64,000 nucleotides of DNA from Glandiceps talaboti (lineage: Eukaryota > Hemichordata > Enteropneusta > Spengelidae): contig NC_135552.1 of the NCBI RefSeq assembly GCF_964340395.1, positions 23,957,681-24,021,680 on the forward strand. Reading direction: 5' to 3'. Shown here in pieces: positions 50,014-64,000 of this stretch (positions within the stretch are counted from its first letter, which is position 1; every line of letters starts with the position of its first letter). A program made the position numbers and the translations under genes. The notes under the pieces are model-generated. The model searched no databases. It saw only the letters and a list, made by a program, of their open reading frames with translations, and was not told the DNA's origin.

Positions 50014-53000
50014 CATACAGACAGAAAGGTAGACATCCACACAGAAATACCCGCACTACATACATACACACAGTAATGTGTACATTCAGACACACAACAC
50101 TTGCAAAGAGACTGACAGACAGACACACACACACACTATGGCTATATACTTGCAACCCATTATGACCTTTGACCCAAGGGGTCAAATAAACAAAAATATT
50201 GGGATTTCAACAATTTAATACTGATTTACAACAGGTATCGGAAGTGTACAACAACCAATATATGGACTTTACATCATCCCCGTCTCATTCCCCCCCAAAA
50301 TACTCTGCTTGAAATAATTTATCTGCTATTAAAGTTCCATTTTCAGGCTCAACAAATAATACAGTCATTTTGTAAATGTACATTACACAACTTTTTATGC
50401 TGAGCTTAATGTATGCATGGTGGCTTACTTAATTCGTCAAGGAAATAAACATACCACTTGCAAATAGACATAACAGAAAAAAGCCTGCATTAGATGCCCT
50501 CCTGGCTAGCACAGAATACACTGCTTCTAATATTAACAGACTTCAAAGAACAGATTGTATGATCTGTAATTGCAACCCACCAACCACCTGAGGTCAATGT
50601 TTGCTATACTTTTCAGCCATGTTATACCAAACTCCTTGTGTTTGTGAATTTAGTCACATAAAACTGCATTCAAAATAATTTTTATGTGGTACCCCTCCAA
50701 AATCACATTTATAGAAAACTTCAATATTCTGTACTCTGCATCATTGTAAAATTGCTTCTTAATGACAGGCATTGTAACCCCCCCCCCCCCCTTACAAACA
50801 ATACTCTGGTTGGGGGGGGGGGGGCTCACAAAGCACACACTGCAGTCATATTACAAGATCACGAGTATTTAGTGGAGGGCACTGTATATACTACACCAAA
50901 ATGTTTTTAACACAGGAATTTGTTACAACAAGGCTGTATTGTTGGGTTTGTACGACCACAACTTGTGTACGTCTGCAAATGAAACCTCTTAAACACAGAT
51001 ATTTGTGTATACCTGCATCAGCTATTGTATGCCGAGTACATCTATAAAATATACAATAAACTATATATAATACAACATAATGTCTCCCCACTGTACATAA
51101 AGCACACAGTCTCTCACCAATAATATACTATCTTAAAAATATACAATTTTAAAAATAAGCTTTTGGCTAGTTTATCTTTTTAAACCATGTATGCTGCAAT
51201 GTTGTTTATAGTTAATCCATCACAACGTGTAGCAATGTTTTGTTTTTGTATTTTTCACCCCATTTTTGGTGCACTTTTGCATCAAGCAGGATAAAGCTAA
51301 ATGTTGTTGCTAAGAGCAAAATTGTGTTACTATGAACAAAATTCACATCTGCATTGAAAATGTTCTCAAAAGAAAAAAAACTGGAAACAGGAAACATCGC
51401 AACTGTCCTGCAGAACTACAAGGTTTATAGTAGAATTCAGCCTGTATATCATATATATGAATGACAAACGTCCTCTTTTTTCGAAGTAATTTACTGACCT
51501 GGCTTTAAAAAAATAGCAACTTTTTATGATTATTTACACTGTACATATAGCCTGCTACTGTTATACTGAGCATTGCATATCTAACATCACAATCACCTTC
51601 ATTTTCATGACACGTTCTAGGTGACCACAAAATAACCTACTTGTCAAAAAATACAGAACAAGTATTATTGAAATGCTGAATAAATCTTTGGAAGTCATTA
51701 TAGTGTCTACAAAGGTAAAGAAATGGCATAGAACAACATTTCATTTGAAAGCCTGACAAATTTCATTGGAAGCCATTGTTGTCTAAGGCGGTACATAGAC
51801 TATGTAAAGAGTGGTAATATTTCTGGTGTACATATAACACTACTTGTACGACATACCATCAAGGAAAGGATAAAATTTTGTACCAATATACTGGACATAA
51901 TGGGTTGAAAAAAGTGCTGACGAGAAAAATGATCAACTGCTCATCTTTCTCTTTTAGGCTGCTCCAAAATAATGACTTCATCAAGTTCGTTATTTTCAAT
52001 TTTGTCCATATTTTTCAAGTTTGATCCTTACTAATACAAACACTACTGCATAAATGACAATGTCACAGCATCAAAAGAATTATATGTCATTCCTATCTCA
52101 CAATTCTTGACGTGAATATTGGAATTTCTTCTTTTTTCTGTAAGTGCAGTATACTGACCGACCTTTGACACTGTTTATTCTACCTGTATAGTGGTTTGGA
52201 GAGTCTTGGCTACCAAGATTCCTTGCTGGGACTCTCTACTTCCAGCTCTCCAAGTACAGGAAAATGATGTTGAAAAATCTTTGAGCAAGGATGGCTGAAC
52301 AAAGCAGTGTACGCGTGGATTGAAGTAATCATATTCAGGATAAAGTTAAGATCAAGTGATACAACTTGGAGATCAACATGGTTTTTATATTCGGATCCAT
52401 AGTGTATTGCTTCATATTCAAGTATTCCTCTTGCTTGTCACTCAGATTAGCCCCACAATGCATTGCAATGTTCAGCCATATTGACTCACAGATTTTTCCA
52501 AAGCAATTTTCAAGACTCTTCAAGAATGGAAGTGGATCATGCGCAGACGAGGCTGGGTTACCAAGACTACAATTTTGACAGCTGTTTGACCTTTGGCATT
52601 ATTTATATACTGCCCTCTTACTGCCATCAAATTCTAAACTGATACTGCATAAGAATTTTCAATTCAGCATGCACAAATAACTTATGAATTAAATTTGTTT
52701 CAAAAAAGTAACAGAAACATTTTTTCTTAACTATTAAATTAAACCCAACTACCAAATACGTGAGAGAGAAAAAAACCTGTTATACATATTAACAAATATC
52801 AGATGTGTGATAATTTTGGGGAAAAAATCACAACAATGGCAGTGAAAGGAGAATTACTATGGTTATTTATCCCGACAAACTAGGAAGACATATCACCCAC
52901 CCCTACTGAATCTGTCTGTTTACACAGCATATATATTACAGCGTTTCTACATCTCCTATGCAAAAATTGACTAAAATCTTGATATATAGACTTAAAACTT

Positions 53001-53505
53001 TCAAATTCATCCTCAACAAAATTTGGCACTTGCTTTGAGCAGTGATATAATAGTTCTCTCAAACTAGGAAGCTAAACTTTGAACTTTGAACGTTGACCCT
53101 GTTTCCTGAATATATATAACAGTACATTTTTTTCCCTGTTTCTCCATTTGCTTTTAACCTCATAAAAGTCTATGACACAAAGACTATCCACTTGAACTGC
53201 TATATATATATACACTAATATGGCTATGAACTTTGAACTTAATGCTGACCTCTGACCTGATATGAGTCTAGTAAAGGCACAAAATAGTATCTACAAACTT
53301 ATTCACCATTTTGGCGGTGAATTATTATATATCCGAGACTGGGTGTATATGCAACTCTCAGTACTATAGAATCTGGCAAATCAAATCATAAAAATACATA
53401 TTTTACCTCGACATGACAACATACATCAAATGAATAGTATTACATAGTAAAGTAAGTTCACATCTCAATATCACCTTTGGTTTTTCTTATGTGTATCAGC
53501 TATAG

Positions 53506-55050
53506 CTACCTTTTCCAGTGGAGGAAATAAAAACATACAAGCAAACTACTCTGTAGAATGACAATAAAATATGGATTTTGGAGATTTGGTGAGCTGCTGA
53601 CTGTTTGGATTTCTGATGTTGTGGCAAATGCTGCAGTTAAAAGAGATAAATGAACAAAAGATGAAACCAGTGGACTTCCTGAGTTGATGAGAGCCTCTAA
53701 CTTCAAGGTCTCCTTGTTGCAAGCATCAACCTACACAAAAAGATATCAAGAAATACAAATGTATGAGTCACAACAATAATGGTATCATTTTATCTATGAT
53801 GATGATGATGATTATCTGGCCAAAATTTGATAACTGATGTATCTTGGTAGAGTCACTACAGTTCACCTCATTTCTACATGTAAAAGTTATATGAGTGGGC
53901 TGAGAGAAAAAATTATAGGCCAAATGTTCATTATGCTGGTGCTAGCTAAGGAATGGTATTTGATTCACATATCTGTCAAAGTTTGACGAGTAGATGGTGT
54001 GAATAGGTAATAAGACCAGTTTGGTAGTAGCATGTTTATTTATGGATTCTAGTACGCTACCTCTAGTCTGTAAGGTATGCACGCCATGATGGGGCGCCCT
54101 CACACAGCGGTCAACCCATCTCACGTCGGGAAAGAGGAGGTCAGTGAGGGTGGAACGAAACAACATATCTTACAGTCTACCCTACCACTGGCCTACTGTG
54201 TTCAAGACTAGACTCTAAATAACTTGTCAGTCATCTCTCACAAATTGCATTATGGGTATAATTCAGTACTAAAATCTTACCTGTAAATTTGTAGGATTAG
54301 CTACAATTGGTACAACAAGCACTACTACATCTGCTTCAATACTTAGGTAACCATAGAGATCACACTCAGCCTGTGGACATAACAAAAGCGCTATTAAACA
54401 TCATATATATACACACATTCTCTCGAGATCTCACCCACAAATGCACTCACATATACATAAATAACTTAAAATATATGGCTAAATGAAGGAATATTAATAT
54501 AAGGAAATAACATTGTATTCTACTTGTTGTCCTCAAGTTTCCTCATGCCCATACAAGGCTTTAAAAACTTATTTCTGGTCTGTCATACGTTGTCCATAGC
54601 AACCAGTCTTACACAACAACAAACGTTTTCAAATTAAGACAGGTATGATAGGGTATGTCATACTTACAACAGAAATGTGTCTTCTTAATTCAATTAAAAC
54701 TGTTTCTAATGACACTGGTTGTTTTAAAATGGCAGCCACCTCATCGGATACAAAAGTACTATACAGAATACGCAGCTGACCAGCTGTAATACAGAGTTAT
54801 ACACAGTAATTAATACAAATGATACCTACTGGCACAACTGAGATAGCTGGAAATAATAATAAAGTAATCACTGATTCCAGCATTGAACATGATGTTTACA
54901 TTCGTTGAAAGCTCAAAAAGTCAAATATTGTGTCTTCTAGGATTTTACTAAACACAATTAATCATTTTTACCACTGAAGTATGTATACATGATTGAGAGA
55001 GAGAGAGAGAGAGAGAGTAATCATTTTTACCACTGAAGTATGTATACATG

Positions 55051-55127
<77 letters not shown>

Positions 55128-58100
55128 GAAGAAGTGTGACATTACACTAAAATTCCTAGAATCTGTTTTATTTGGTGTTTATGAAGACAATAGACTTACC
55201 ACATATAGGGCAGCATGCACCTGGTGGTACAATACCATTACATGATGCAATGTCCCACTTTGGACATTTCACTGTAGCACAGCGAGCAGTATCATTATCA
55301 TCTGTAAAAATGAGAAAAAATAGTGATTTTTTAAACTCTGAACTGAAAAGAAAATGCCACACAGGGTAAGACATCAGTTCAAACTGCAGGTGATCAATTT
55401 AGGTGGTGCCCTCAACCAACAATAGCATATGAACTTTTGTTTTTGATTCTGCTTATATACGGAATATTGCATGTGCTGGAGATGAACTATCAAGTTGACT
55501 GTACCCAATGAGAAGATAACCTTACCATTAAGCTAAATAGCTCCCTCAACTCAACAAGTGCCACGAACTTTTGTTTTTACATTAATTCTACTCATATATA
55601 GCCAATAGATTAAAAGAATGAACACTGCAGATGAGTAGAAAAGTTGACTGTACCTGATAAGAAGCCAACTGCTTGACAAGGTCCATTGTAATCAATGGTT
55701 ACTCTTTGGCTCCAAGCTGTACACTTGCTACTAAAAGTCTCCCCATTTTGACCACACACAGTCACAGCTAACTCTTCATTACAGGCTCTCTGTAAACAAC
55801 AAGACAAACATGTCAGTTACCGACCACCACAGATATGTTAAGACAATAACATGTTACAACCTTGACATTTTTGGTGGACTTTTTCATATTTCTTTAGCTA
55901 ATGAGCATGACCTGCTAAACTAACTTGGAACATCTGTGACATTCTAAATTTGTACAGTGACATTTTCACCTTCTTACCAAGACCTGTATATTCAAAGCTC
56001 TGCTGCTTGCACTTTTTACATTATATTAAATTTCTGACCATCATTAACATTTGGGCAATTCAATTTGCACAAGGACAATCTCATAAATATTGTTGCAACG
56101 CACAAAAAGAAACATCCATTCCAAATAACAAATGCAACCTTTCACAGGGCAGTTTCTAACTGAATGATAGACACACAGACAAACTCAAAGAAAGGCAAAA
56201 CTTAACAAAGACAAACAAATACAATTGATAATTTGCAGAATAGTCAAACGAATGGCAAGCAACAAACCAATCACAAATAGTATATAAGATCATGTGATTA
56301 CCTGACAGCGCCCTCTATAGGAGAGATGTTTCCCTCTCCGATATAGTGTACAAATATTTGGATGTTCCCTGCCATCTTTATCACAAACTGGTTCGTGAGC
56401 TTCCCCAGCACAACTAACAGAACTTGACACTGAATAAAAAAAATCAAAAACAGTTTTAGCATCCGAGATTATTTACGTAATCAACATACAATATCACTGA
56501 AAGAAAATAAAACTTTAGAACAATAGATTATAAAATCCATGTGTAAACATTGTTAGACACAGCAAAGAGACTGGTATATAACTCACCACATACATACTGT
56601 GTACACACTGTAGTACCAAGGCATGTGTGTCTTTTGGGTACACATTGTTGACCACCTGGACAAGGACTGGAATCACATGGGTCTTTGGATGAACATGAAC
56701 CAATCTCAAATTCATTATCTGTTAGCCCAACACACCTATCAGAGAAAAAGCCATGACAATGAGAGGAAATAAAAAAAATAATGTGCTGAACTGTTCCCTG
56801 ACACTGAAGTAAGTAAAACGACTGATATGCTGAAGGCAAATCATCCTAGGATATGTACAGACCAAACTCCAACAAAAAAGTAACATTTTGTGATTTAGTT
56901 ATGAAGTTAATATAAGGATTTGAAGTTTAAGTTCAAATGTGTCTTGGGGACTAACTTCCATGAAAATCAAAGTTCTTAAATTCTCTCCAAACTTTGCCAC
57001 AAGAAAACTTTGTTCCTGGTCCTTCTTGAAATAAGGAAAGAAATTGTGACGTTCACCTTCTGTTTTCAAGGAATTGTATTTTCCCATAGAGTTAAGACAA
57101 ATGGTGGCCATATTGGATTCTAAAATAACTAAATTTTTATATCATCTTGACAGCTAAATCAAAAATTAACACAGTGACCCCAACAGTAAAAATTTAAAGA
57201 GTTTATTTCCAAGACACATTCATTTGATAATTCATACCTTGCTATATGTGCATTGGGATATGTTCTGCCATTAATTCCACATACTGGAATCAACTCATCC
57301 GGACTATCACACGGCAAACCAGTATATCGTCTTCTCTCTTCATCTGTACTTTCATCAGATATGCATTGTCGTAATGAACAGATCAATTCACCAGAATAAC
57401 ATGAACAAATATTGCAGTCCACATGGAAGTGAGTGTGGTGATCTGAAAGTCAACCAATCACAATAATATAATCATTTCTGAAGAATTGATGCATCATCAT
57501 TCAAGATGGAGTCCAATCAACATCCTATGATGCATATATACAGCATTTTATAGAAATTGTTATAGTTTGAAGGTACTTAACACTTATTCTACAAGCATTC
57601 TTATCAGTGCAAAAGAATTTCAAGGCTAAGAATGACATCTTGCATCTAAAAATTGTCGTGAAAGACATTTTTTCCACTTTTTCACAGAGGAAAAATAATC
57701 AAAAAATATGTCAATGAAATGTTTTGTGTAACACTATATACTGTTTATACAATGTGCCAGACTATGTACAGAATCTCATCATCAGGAAATAATTGCTGTC
57801 AAAAATGTACAGAATGTTTTCGTAGGCAACATTTCTATTTATCAGAAACCAGACCAAAAATCTACAGAATTTTCTAGTAGGGAAAATATTGAGTTTCATA
57901 GTCATTAGTTATGGAATGTTTCTTGCAGGATAACTTACCTTTGATTTGTCCTCCTTCCTTACACTTCAATGATGTATCGACACACAAGACAAAATCACAA
58001 TCTTCAAGTAAGTTGTTACTTCCACACTGACATACTTTGAAACAACCAGGTTGTATGGAGTCCAAGTCTGGGATCTGGACATAACTACCTTGTGGTACCA

Positions 58101-61100
58101 GAAATTTGGATGCTTCACCAAGCTTACATCCTGTAATAATGACAAGAATATTACTTTTTTATAATTATAATACTTCACCACTCTGTGCTCAAAGCATTTT
58201 AATTATTACCTTGGCATGGATAGTGGCACAACGGCTCTTTATACTTCAATATATACATATTACAGTTGTTTCCTCATCATCTTTTCCATGTTGTCCCATC
58301 ACTTGGACAGCGTCTTATGATTCCGCCAAATTCATGTTCACATAGTTTTGAACTTACTTGAAAATGTAGAAGTAAGATACAGTCATTTTCCTCAGCACAA
58401 TATTCCGTGTGAAAGTTTTGTTTCTCTTTTGTATCGCTCTTTCTTGTATTTTCACTTTAAAAACTGTGAAATAGACATTTAGTACACATACCTGATGCAC
58501 ATGAGTGGTCATAACATACATCAGTATAATCACATGTATGTCTGTTAATTTGACATAATTGATGTAGTCCAGCTGTCTCATTAGAACATGGATTAGAATG
58601 ACATGGTACATTCACTTCATGCATTCTCTCATCACGAGTACTTGGAGCTGGAAAAACAAAGAGAAACGTTATAAAACAGTCTTTAGTTTGTCAAATAGAC
58701 AAAGACCATTACTACTACAGGGAATGCAGACTGAGATGTAGGAAGGCCAGAACTTCAGGAATTTGTATGAATTCAAAGTAAAGAATAAGATATTATGGTT
58801 CCCAATCTCATATGATTAAATTAAATTCTGTTGATTTGAGCCAAACTGCAAATAAACTTGCGAATACCAATAACTTCAAGACTGACTAATCTATTTATCA
58901 TTATCATTTCATTTTTTTCTCTCTGAATATCTTTTTGTAAAGTGCAGGATGTAACTTCTTTTTAATTGTAATTCTTTGAATATATTTGTTCATGATTTAC
59001 TATTATTATTAATATGCAAATATGTAATAATTACGGACGAATGATTTTTAACACATGGAGTCTACACTTACAAGTATAAATACATTGAAAATTCCATAGA
59101 ATGTACTCGGTGTAGATAGCATTTTGACTGACAATACCATTATCAAGATGATGGTAAACTTCTCAAAGAACAGCAAGGAAAACTAAAGAAAACACTTACA
59201 GACACAGGCTGTCATCTATGTAGAATTACTGATGTAGCAATGACTGCAAAGTATTTATAACAATTTTCTTCCTCTTATTCAAACCAAAGAATAATTTTAA
59301 AAATAAAGACTCAGACCCAGAATTCCAATATTTACTAGATATGATGGACACAATTAAAGTAGAACCTGCTACTATCTGTAAAGAGTTAGAAAGAGACCAA
59401 GATACAGAAATATAAGAACTGTGTATCAACTCACCAAGGTAGTTTTGTAGTGAGAGACATGGTGCAGAGTCATCACTGGGTGACATCATTGTACATAGAC
59501 TCTCTGGTGTTTGGTAGGCATCATGACGTGAATGATCCAGGCAATCGCTTAGAATTGATATACAGTCAGATCTGAGATTAAAACACAAAATAAACAGTAA
59601 TTTAAAATATTTCATTAAAAAAATCTTATAAAGGCACTCCATTTATATACACTGTATGAATTACGTCATATTACAAATCAAATAATTTACTCTAGCTGAT
59701 ATATTATCTTCATACTTATTCTTTCGTTTTTTAAATTTCCTCCAAGTGAAATTTTGTGTGTCCATATACTGGACATAGGTCCATGTTTGATCAGTAAAAA
59801 CAGTTATTGTTATCATCTCACTAAACTTGAAGTTTAATTGAGGCTAATAAAAACTAAAAACTGGGCAAGATCCCTGCTGTACAAAGTCAAAGTGATTAAT
59901 TGGACAAGGAGGAAGGCATAAGTTTATCTGCAATTTGACTGACTGAAATGTGTTTGCAATTTCCATAATTTCAACATTAAGTGTTGGAATATTAGAATCA
60001 ATCTTCTTGAAAAAATATTTTTTTGGGTGCAAAATTAGTCGAAGATTGAAACCATTTTAGTACTGCACACAATGTGGGACTAAATTCCAAATTTTTCATT
60101 TGGACAAAGCTGTTGACTGTATTAACGGCCCACATTTTTTTAGTCGCCAAACTTGTTTGTTTGTCTGTCTTTTTGTTGGACAAAAAACTTTGATATGAAT
60201 ACTCTTCAGATTCTACACAGACATAGTGAAAACTTACTTGCATATGAGATTAGCATGAGATTTACTATGACATGGTTTTATTTGTAGAGCACAAGCTATA
60301 GCCTTCCACATATCTGGTTGACACTGTCGTATATCCAACACTTGTATCTTAGTCTCTAAGAATCTCAAATCAATAGTCCCTTCTTGCCATAGACTCATAT
60401 CGTCTTCTGCTCCTTGATCTGATCTAGACGTGCAGCTGCGGAAAAATTCTGTTGGTCTGCAGAGAGTGAAGAGAAAAGTACTATTAATACACCAATTGAA
60501 GGAAAAAAATCAGTTGATTTGTAAAGAATGAAAGAGTACTGATGTAGTGAAGTAAGGTTAATTGTAATGGGCTTATCTGCATACCCTACAGGAGTGCCAT
60601 TGTTAGGCTATGATAATAAGACACTTATGGCTTGGTTTGTATTTACCGACTACTGGATTAAAAATGATAAACTCCTACTCTATCAGAATTATGAACCATG
60701 AATACATTCAGACTAGATTTTGACAAAATGGAATTTGTTAGATGCACAACAAAATAGAATGTGTGATTGTGTATACAATGCCTATTAGAATGCTGAGCTT
60801 CGTTATAGCCACCTTTCACACGTTTTCCACTAAATATTAAAGTGAAACTGCTATAATCAGCAAGCATGGTGTACTGATGCTACAGTTCTTATTAATGAAA
60901 AATTAATTTTCAACTCAAAAGGAAAACTTGTAAAATGTTGACACGATTAGAAATTTCATAATTATGAACCCAGCGTCCATGAATAATTGTTCTCAAAAAT
61001 TTTTAGTTACTGATCACAGTAATTCAGGCCAAAATTCTGTAACACAACCCTCCAAAGTACTTTAAAGTAATATGACAATAATTTACCTTCCGTTGAAATT

Positions 61101-61734
61101 CTGGCAGTAAGTCAGACCTGTACAGCCAAGTTCACATGGTTCTTGAACTGAAAATAACAAATTATTGGCATGGTTTGATTCACACAAATTATACAAAACT
61201 AAATTCTGATATGCTTTGTATTACTTGTTAGTAAGAATAGTAATAGTGATAGAACTTCACAATCACTGCCAAGTCCTAAACTGGTCATTTTTAAGAGTAA
61301 AATCTGCATGATGTGTTACTTTTTGTACAATATTAATACCTTACTTGTTACTGTAGTGTAGTATAGCAATGCCCAATGAGTAAACACAACGTAATACTGT
61401 GCACTGGGTAATAACAGAACTATGACAAGTATGCATGCAATACACACAAAACAAACAAGCCACATACAACTCTGGTTAACACCATGACATGATGAAAACA
61501 GCAAATCTATTGATTTGGGCTGTGATGTAGAAATGACTTACCATCAGCAATACATCTTAGTAACTCAGTCTCTTTTGGTTGATACTGACACCTTGTGTCA
61601 AACTCATTCCAATCGTCCAATCTAGTTGTATGAAGCTGAAATACAGTAGAGGTAAAAGTTGCTAAAAGTCTGGTTTGTTAAAGATGGTAGGTAAGTACAT
61701 GTACAATCTACCTAGTATGTCTTTCAGGTATTGT

Positions 61735-61788
<54 letters not shown>

Positions 61789-63908
61789 ATAAGCCAGCTA
61801 AATGTTACATATTGTCAATTTTGGGTAACATGCATGTAGATACCATGCCACACAGGGTTGCTACATCATATCTGTACTCCCTAGTCTAGTGACTATAATT
61901 GCTATTATATCACATTTGTACTCCCGAAGCCAGGGACTATGATTGCAACATTTCATTTGTACTTTCTGAGCTTGTGAATATATTTTAACCCCTTAAGTCA
62001 GTAAATATGATTGCTACATTACAAATATACTCCCTAAGCCAATGAATAAGATCACTTTACTAACCACAGCTGTACTACCTAAGCCAGTGATTATGATAAC
62101 TACTGTACTTTCTAAGTCTGTGCATATATTTCTACTCCTTTAGCTAGTGAATATGTTGTTACATTACATCCATAACTATTGTAGCAAATTATTTATTTAC
62201 ATGCTAGAAAAATAACAACAATAAATTTGATCTCTTACCTTTCTACACAGATCTCTGCATTCTATAGTGACTGCCTTAGAACAACATTGTAACTGAGCAC
62301 CATCCAAAGCTACATTACCAAGAACAGCATCATCATTCAAATCGGTGTTACCTAGCAACCATACAAGCAGAGATTTTGTTTACTTATTAGTTTGCATCAA
62401 TGACAATATGGATTGCATTCAAAAACTGCAGATTGACAAATAGACGTGATTTTATCATCTCTTGTTTTACAATATATCCCTTCTCTGTTTAATACTGGGG
62501 TTCAAACCCTTAGCAAAAAACACAGCAGACTGCACCATGTAAGTGAATGGCAGTTGAGCATATGCTGCAGTCAGCCTCCACCAACCGGATTTGTACATCA
62601 CATTGACAGAGTTGAAAACTATAATGAAATGTTTGAATACCTGAGTTCCATATAAAACACTGCCATAGAGGATTCTGTGGTAGAGGAAGCCCACATTTTT
62701 CCGTCAAGCCATCCATGATGTCAGAGTCTTTGACCATTGTTCGTAGGACATGTTGGCAGGCTTCTCTACACTCATCATCACCGGCAAAGTCACAACAGTG
62801 TAAACCTAACACAGAAAATAAAACAACAAGTCATTGAAAATGTGACCTTCTATTGATACAGAAATACTTTGACCTTTCATTGAATTATTACCATTGACCT
62901 TTAATGACCTCAGAAATACTTTGAACTTTGACCTCCTCAGTGTTTCAGTGTTGACCTCTTTCATGCTTGGAATCACTCCCAGTTATTTTCTTTTTTATGC
63001 AGACGTACACAAATAAACACAACCACACATTTCTACAAGAATCAGTATCAACCTGTGGTGACTTTGGAAAAACTTAATTTGAACTGTTTCTCAGCATTAA
63101 CTTTCACCTTTCATTTTACCAAAGAAACACTTTTAAACTTTTCCTCTCAACTCTTAAAACATTGGGAACAGGAGGTATTCAATTTTATTGTATATTAACA
63201 TACTTTCGGTAGGATCTTTGACAGGTAACGATGCCGTGTAGTTGTTAACACAGACAACTACTTCTGGTAGATTCTCCTCTCTAACACAATAGTTGTGCAT
63301 GGTGATTTCATCTTCACTGCTGGGGTAGTCCATTTCAAACATACTTTGACATTTACTCCAGCACTGTGATCCGATTGGTGCTTGGTTGCAACAATGTTGC
63401 TGTCCTGAAAATGAGAATAGACAGTGTCATTGGATGGTCAGACTATAGCAGACTAGACAGTCACCAATGTGCGAAGTTCAAATCTAACCAAATACCAGGC
63501 TGGGATATGGCGGATGTGTTTTCACACTGACACAACAATTCAACAAAAATAAACATTGGCCATGGTAGAACTGTGCAACTGTACACTCAAGATGATGCTG
63601 ACAAGATGTTGGTAAAAATGTTTGATTTGCTTCCAAGAATTTTTTAACTCTGTGAGTAGAAATTTTTATTACTAGAGTAATTTGTATAGGCCTCAAGGCA
63701 GGTGTTTGTATTTAGGGTTCCAAAACCTATTTGTAAAAACACTGCAATGTTGCTACAAACTTTGTTCTATAAATAGCATGTGAAACTGAGTAATATGCAA
63801 AATAATTAGTTTTAAAAAAATATATAATTCTCTGGTTTCAGATTTTAATTCAAGAGTTGGAATTCCATACTTACTTTCATATTTAGTTAAACAGATCATA
63901 AGTGTTTC
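53506..63908 (-). CDS. RECK: RECK, GPI-anchored Kazal protein (5' partial)
   Basis: Eighteen exons on the minus strand: 63908-63875, 63404-63204, 62805-62641, 62351-62239, 61635-61542, 61147-61087, 60456-60238, 59571-59435, 58647-58492, 58130-57939, 57442-57238, 56735-56587, 56429-56302, 55789-55654, 55301-55200, 54783-54668, 54370-54281 and 53730-53506. Phases are consistent and encode the C-terminal 840 residues. Order of domains: cysteine-knot repeats (CVNNYTASLPVKDPTE, PLPQNPLWQCF), a Frizzled-like region (CQPDMWKAIACALQIKPC), a VWC-like segment, three Kazal modules, GACCPIC, the conserved C-terminal domain and a hydrophobic tail (FIVILQSSLLVCFYF) fitting a GPI signal, although it ends in HWKR. 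RECK restrains matrix metalloproteases and acts with GPR124 in Wnt7 signalling in vertebrates. The signal peptide exons lie beyond 64000. Kazal 1 lacks two cysteines. Confidence 0.93.
54957..55130. repeat. duplicated (GA)n microsatellite with flank
   Basis: AATCATTTTTACCACTGAAG with a TATGTATACATGATT continuation occurs at about 54959 and about 55019, each followed by a GA run (12 and about 38 units). In the last part of RECK, intron between 55200 and 54783. Confidence 0.9.
56935..57150. repeat. dispersed repeat, copy 2
   Basis: Second copy of the element at 48430-48650, in an intron of RECK. Shares the CCATATTGGATTCTA end and the CAAACTTTGCCA core. Confidence 0.75.
61738..61788. repeat. (TTG)n microsatellite
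   Basis: About 16 TTG units in a RECK intron. Confidence 0.95.
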
Positions 63909-64000
63909 CTGCAAACAGAATCAAATGACAACAGATTATTATGGTTTCTTTTAAATAGAAAATAAAAATGAAAATGAAGCCAGAAAACAGTGACGCTAGG

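Larger units (their letters stand above)
46500..53505. other. gap between convergent SAAL1 and RECK
   Basis: No gene seen. Must hold both 3' UTRs. AATAAA at 47717-47722 suits SAAL1. Also a ~220-bp dispersed repeat at 48430, a 47-bp tandem repeat at 49361, GT/CA microsatellites (49170-49260, 49947-50010) and C/G homopolymers near 50780-50825. Confidence 0.6.

Overview
This window is animal nuclear DNA. It holds intron-rich genes with GT-AG junctions, separated by AT-rich DNA full of microsatellites, hairpin (foldback) elements and LINE tails. The gene content (SENP1/2-like protease, SAAL1, RECK, a CAT-type amino-acid transporter, O-fucosyltransferase-like enzymes) fits a bilaterian. Introns of roughly 0.1-3 kb and the repeat texture suggest a marine invertebrate, either a non-vertebrate deuterostome or a lophotrochozoan. 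I cannot narrow it further by reading alone.

Layout. (1) 0.9-9.2 kb, + strand: a tandem pair of POFUT1-like GDP-fucose O-fucosyltransferase genes. Copy A lacks its first exon in this window. Copy B is complete with five exons (502 aa). (2) 9.2-11.8 kb: microsatellite-rich DNA with a doubtful membrane-anchor ORF. (3) 11.8-15.4 kb, - strand: a complete three-exon cationic amino-acid transporter of the SLC7/CAT family (616 aa). (4) 15.4-20.6 kb: no gene seen; a ~220-bp tandem satellite and a foldback element. (5) 20.7-33.0 kb, + strand: a 16-exon SENP1/2-like SUMO protease (644 aa) with an intact catalytic triad and a transposon nest in intron 5. (6) 37.2-46.5 kb, + strand: SAAL1 (11 coding exons, 533 aa). 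(7) 53.5-63.9 kb, - strand: the last 18 coding exons (840 aa) of RECK; its 5' exons lie beyond the right edge. SAAL1 and RECK converge on a gene-free ~7 kb. I assembled every model by hand from splice sites, exon phase and family similarity, and phases agree at every junction. The genes do not form an obvious pathway.

The most unusual signal is repeated tandem duplication of splice junctions. A 57-bp unit is amplified at the end of SENP exon 7, a 57-bp unit is duplicated at the start of SENP exon 13, and a 40-bp unit is amplified at the start of SAAL1 exon 7. In each case one copy keeps the reading frame and the others are frame-breaking decoys. Other notable items are a nearly perfect 74-nt hairpin in a SAAL1 intron, a three-copy MITE family, a hairpin element with a clear 11-bp target-site duplication, and paired loss of two Kazal-1 cysteines in RECK. 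I found no wholly new system that I could defend.
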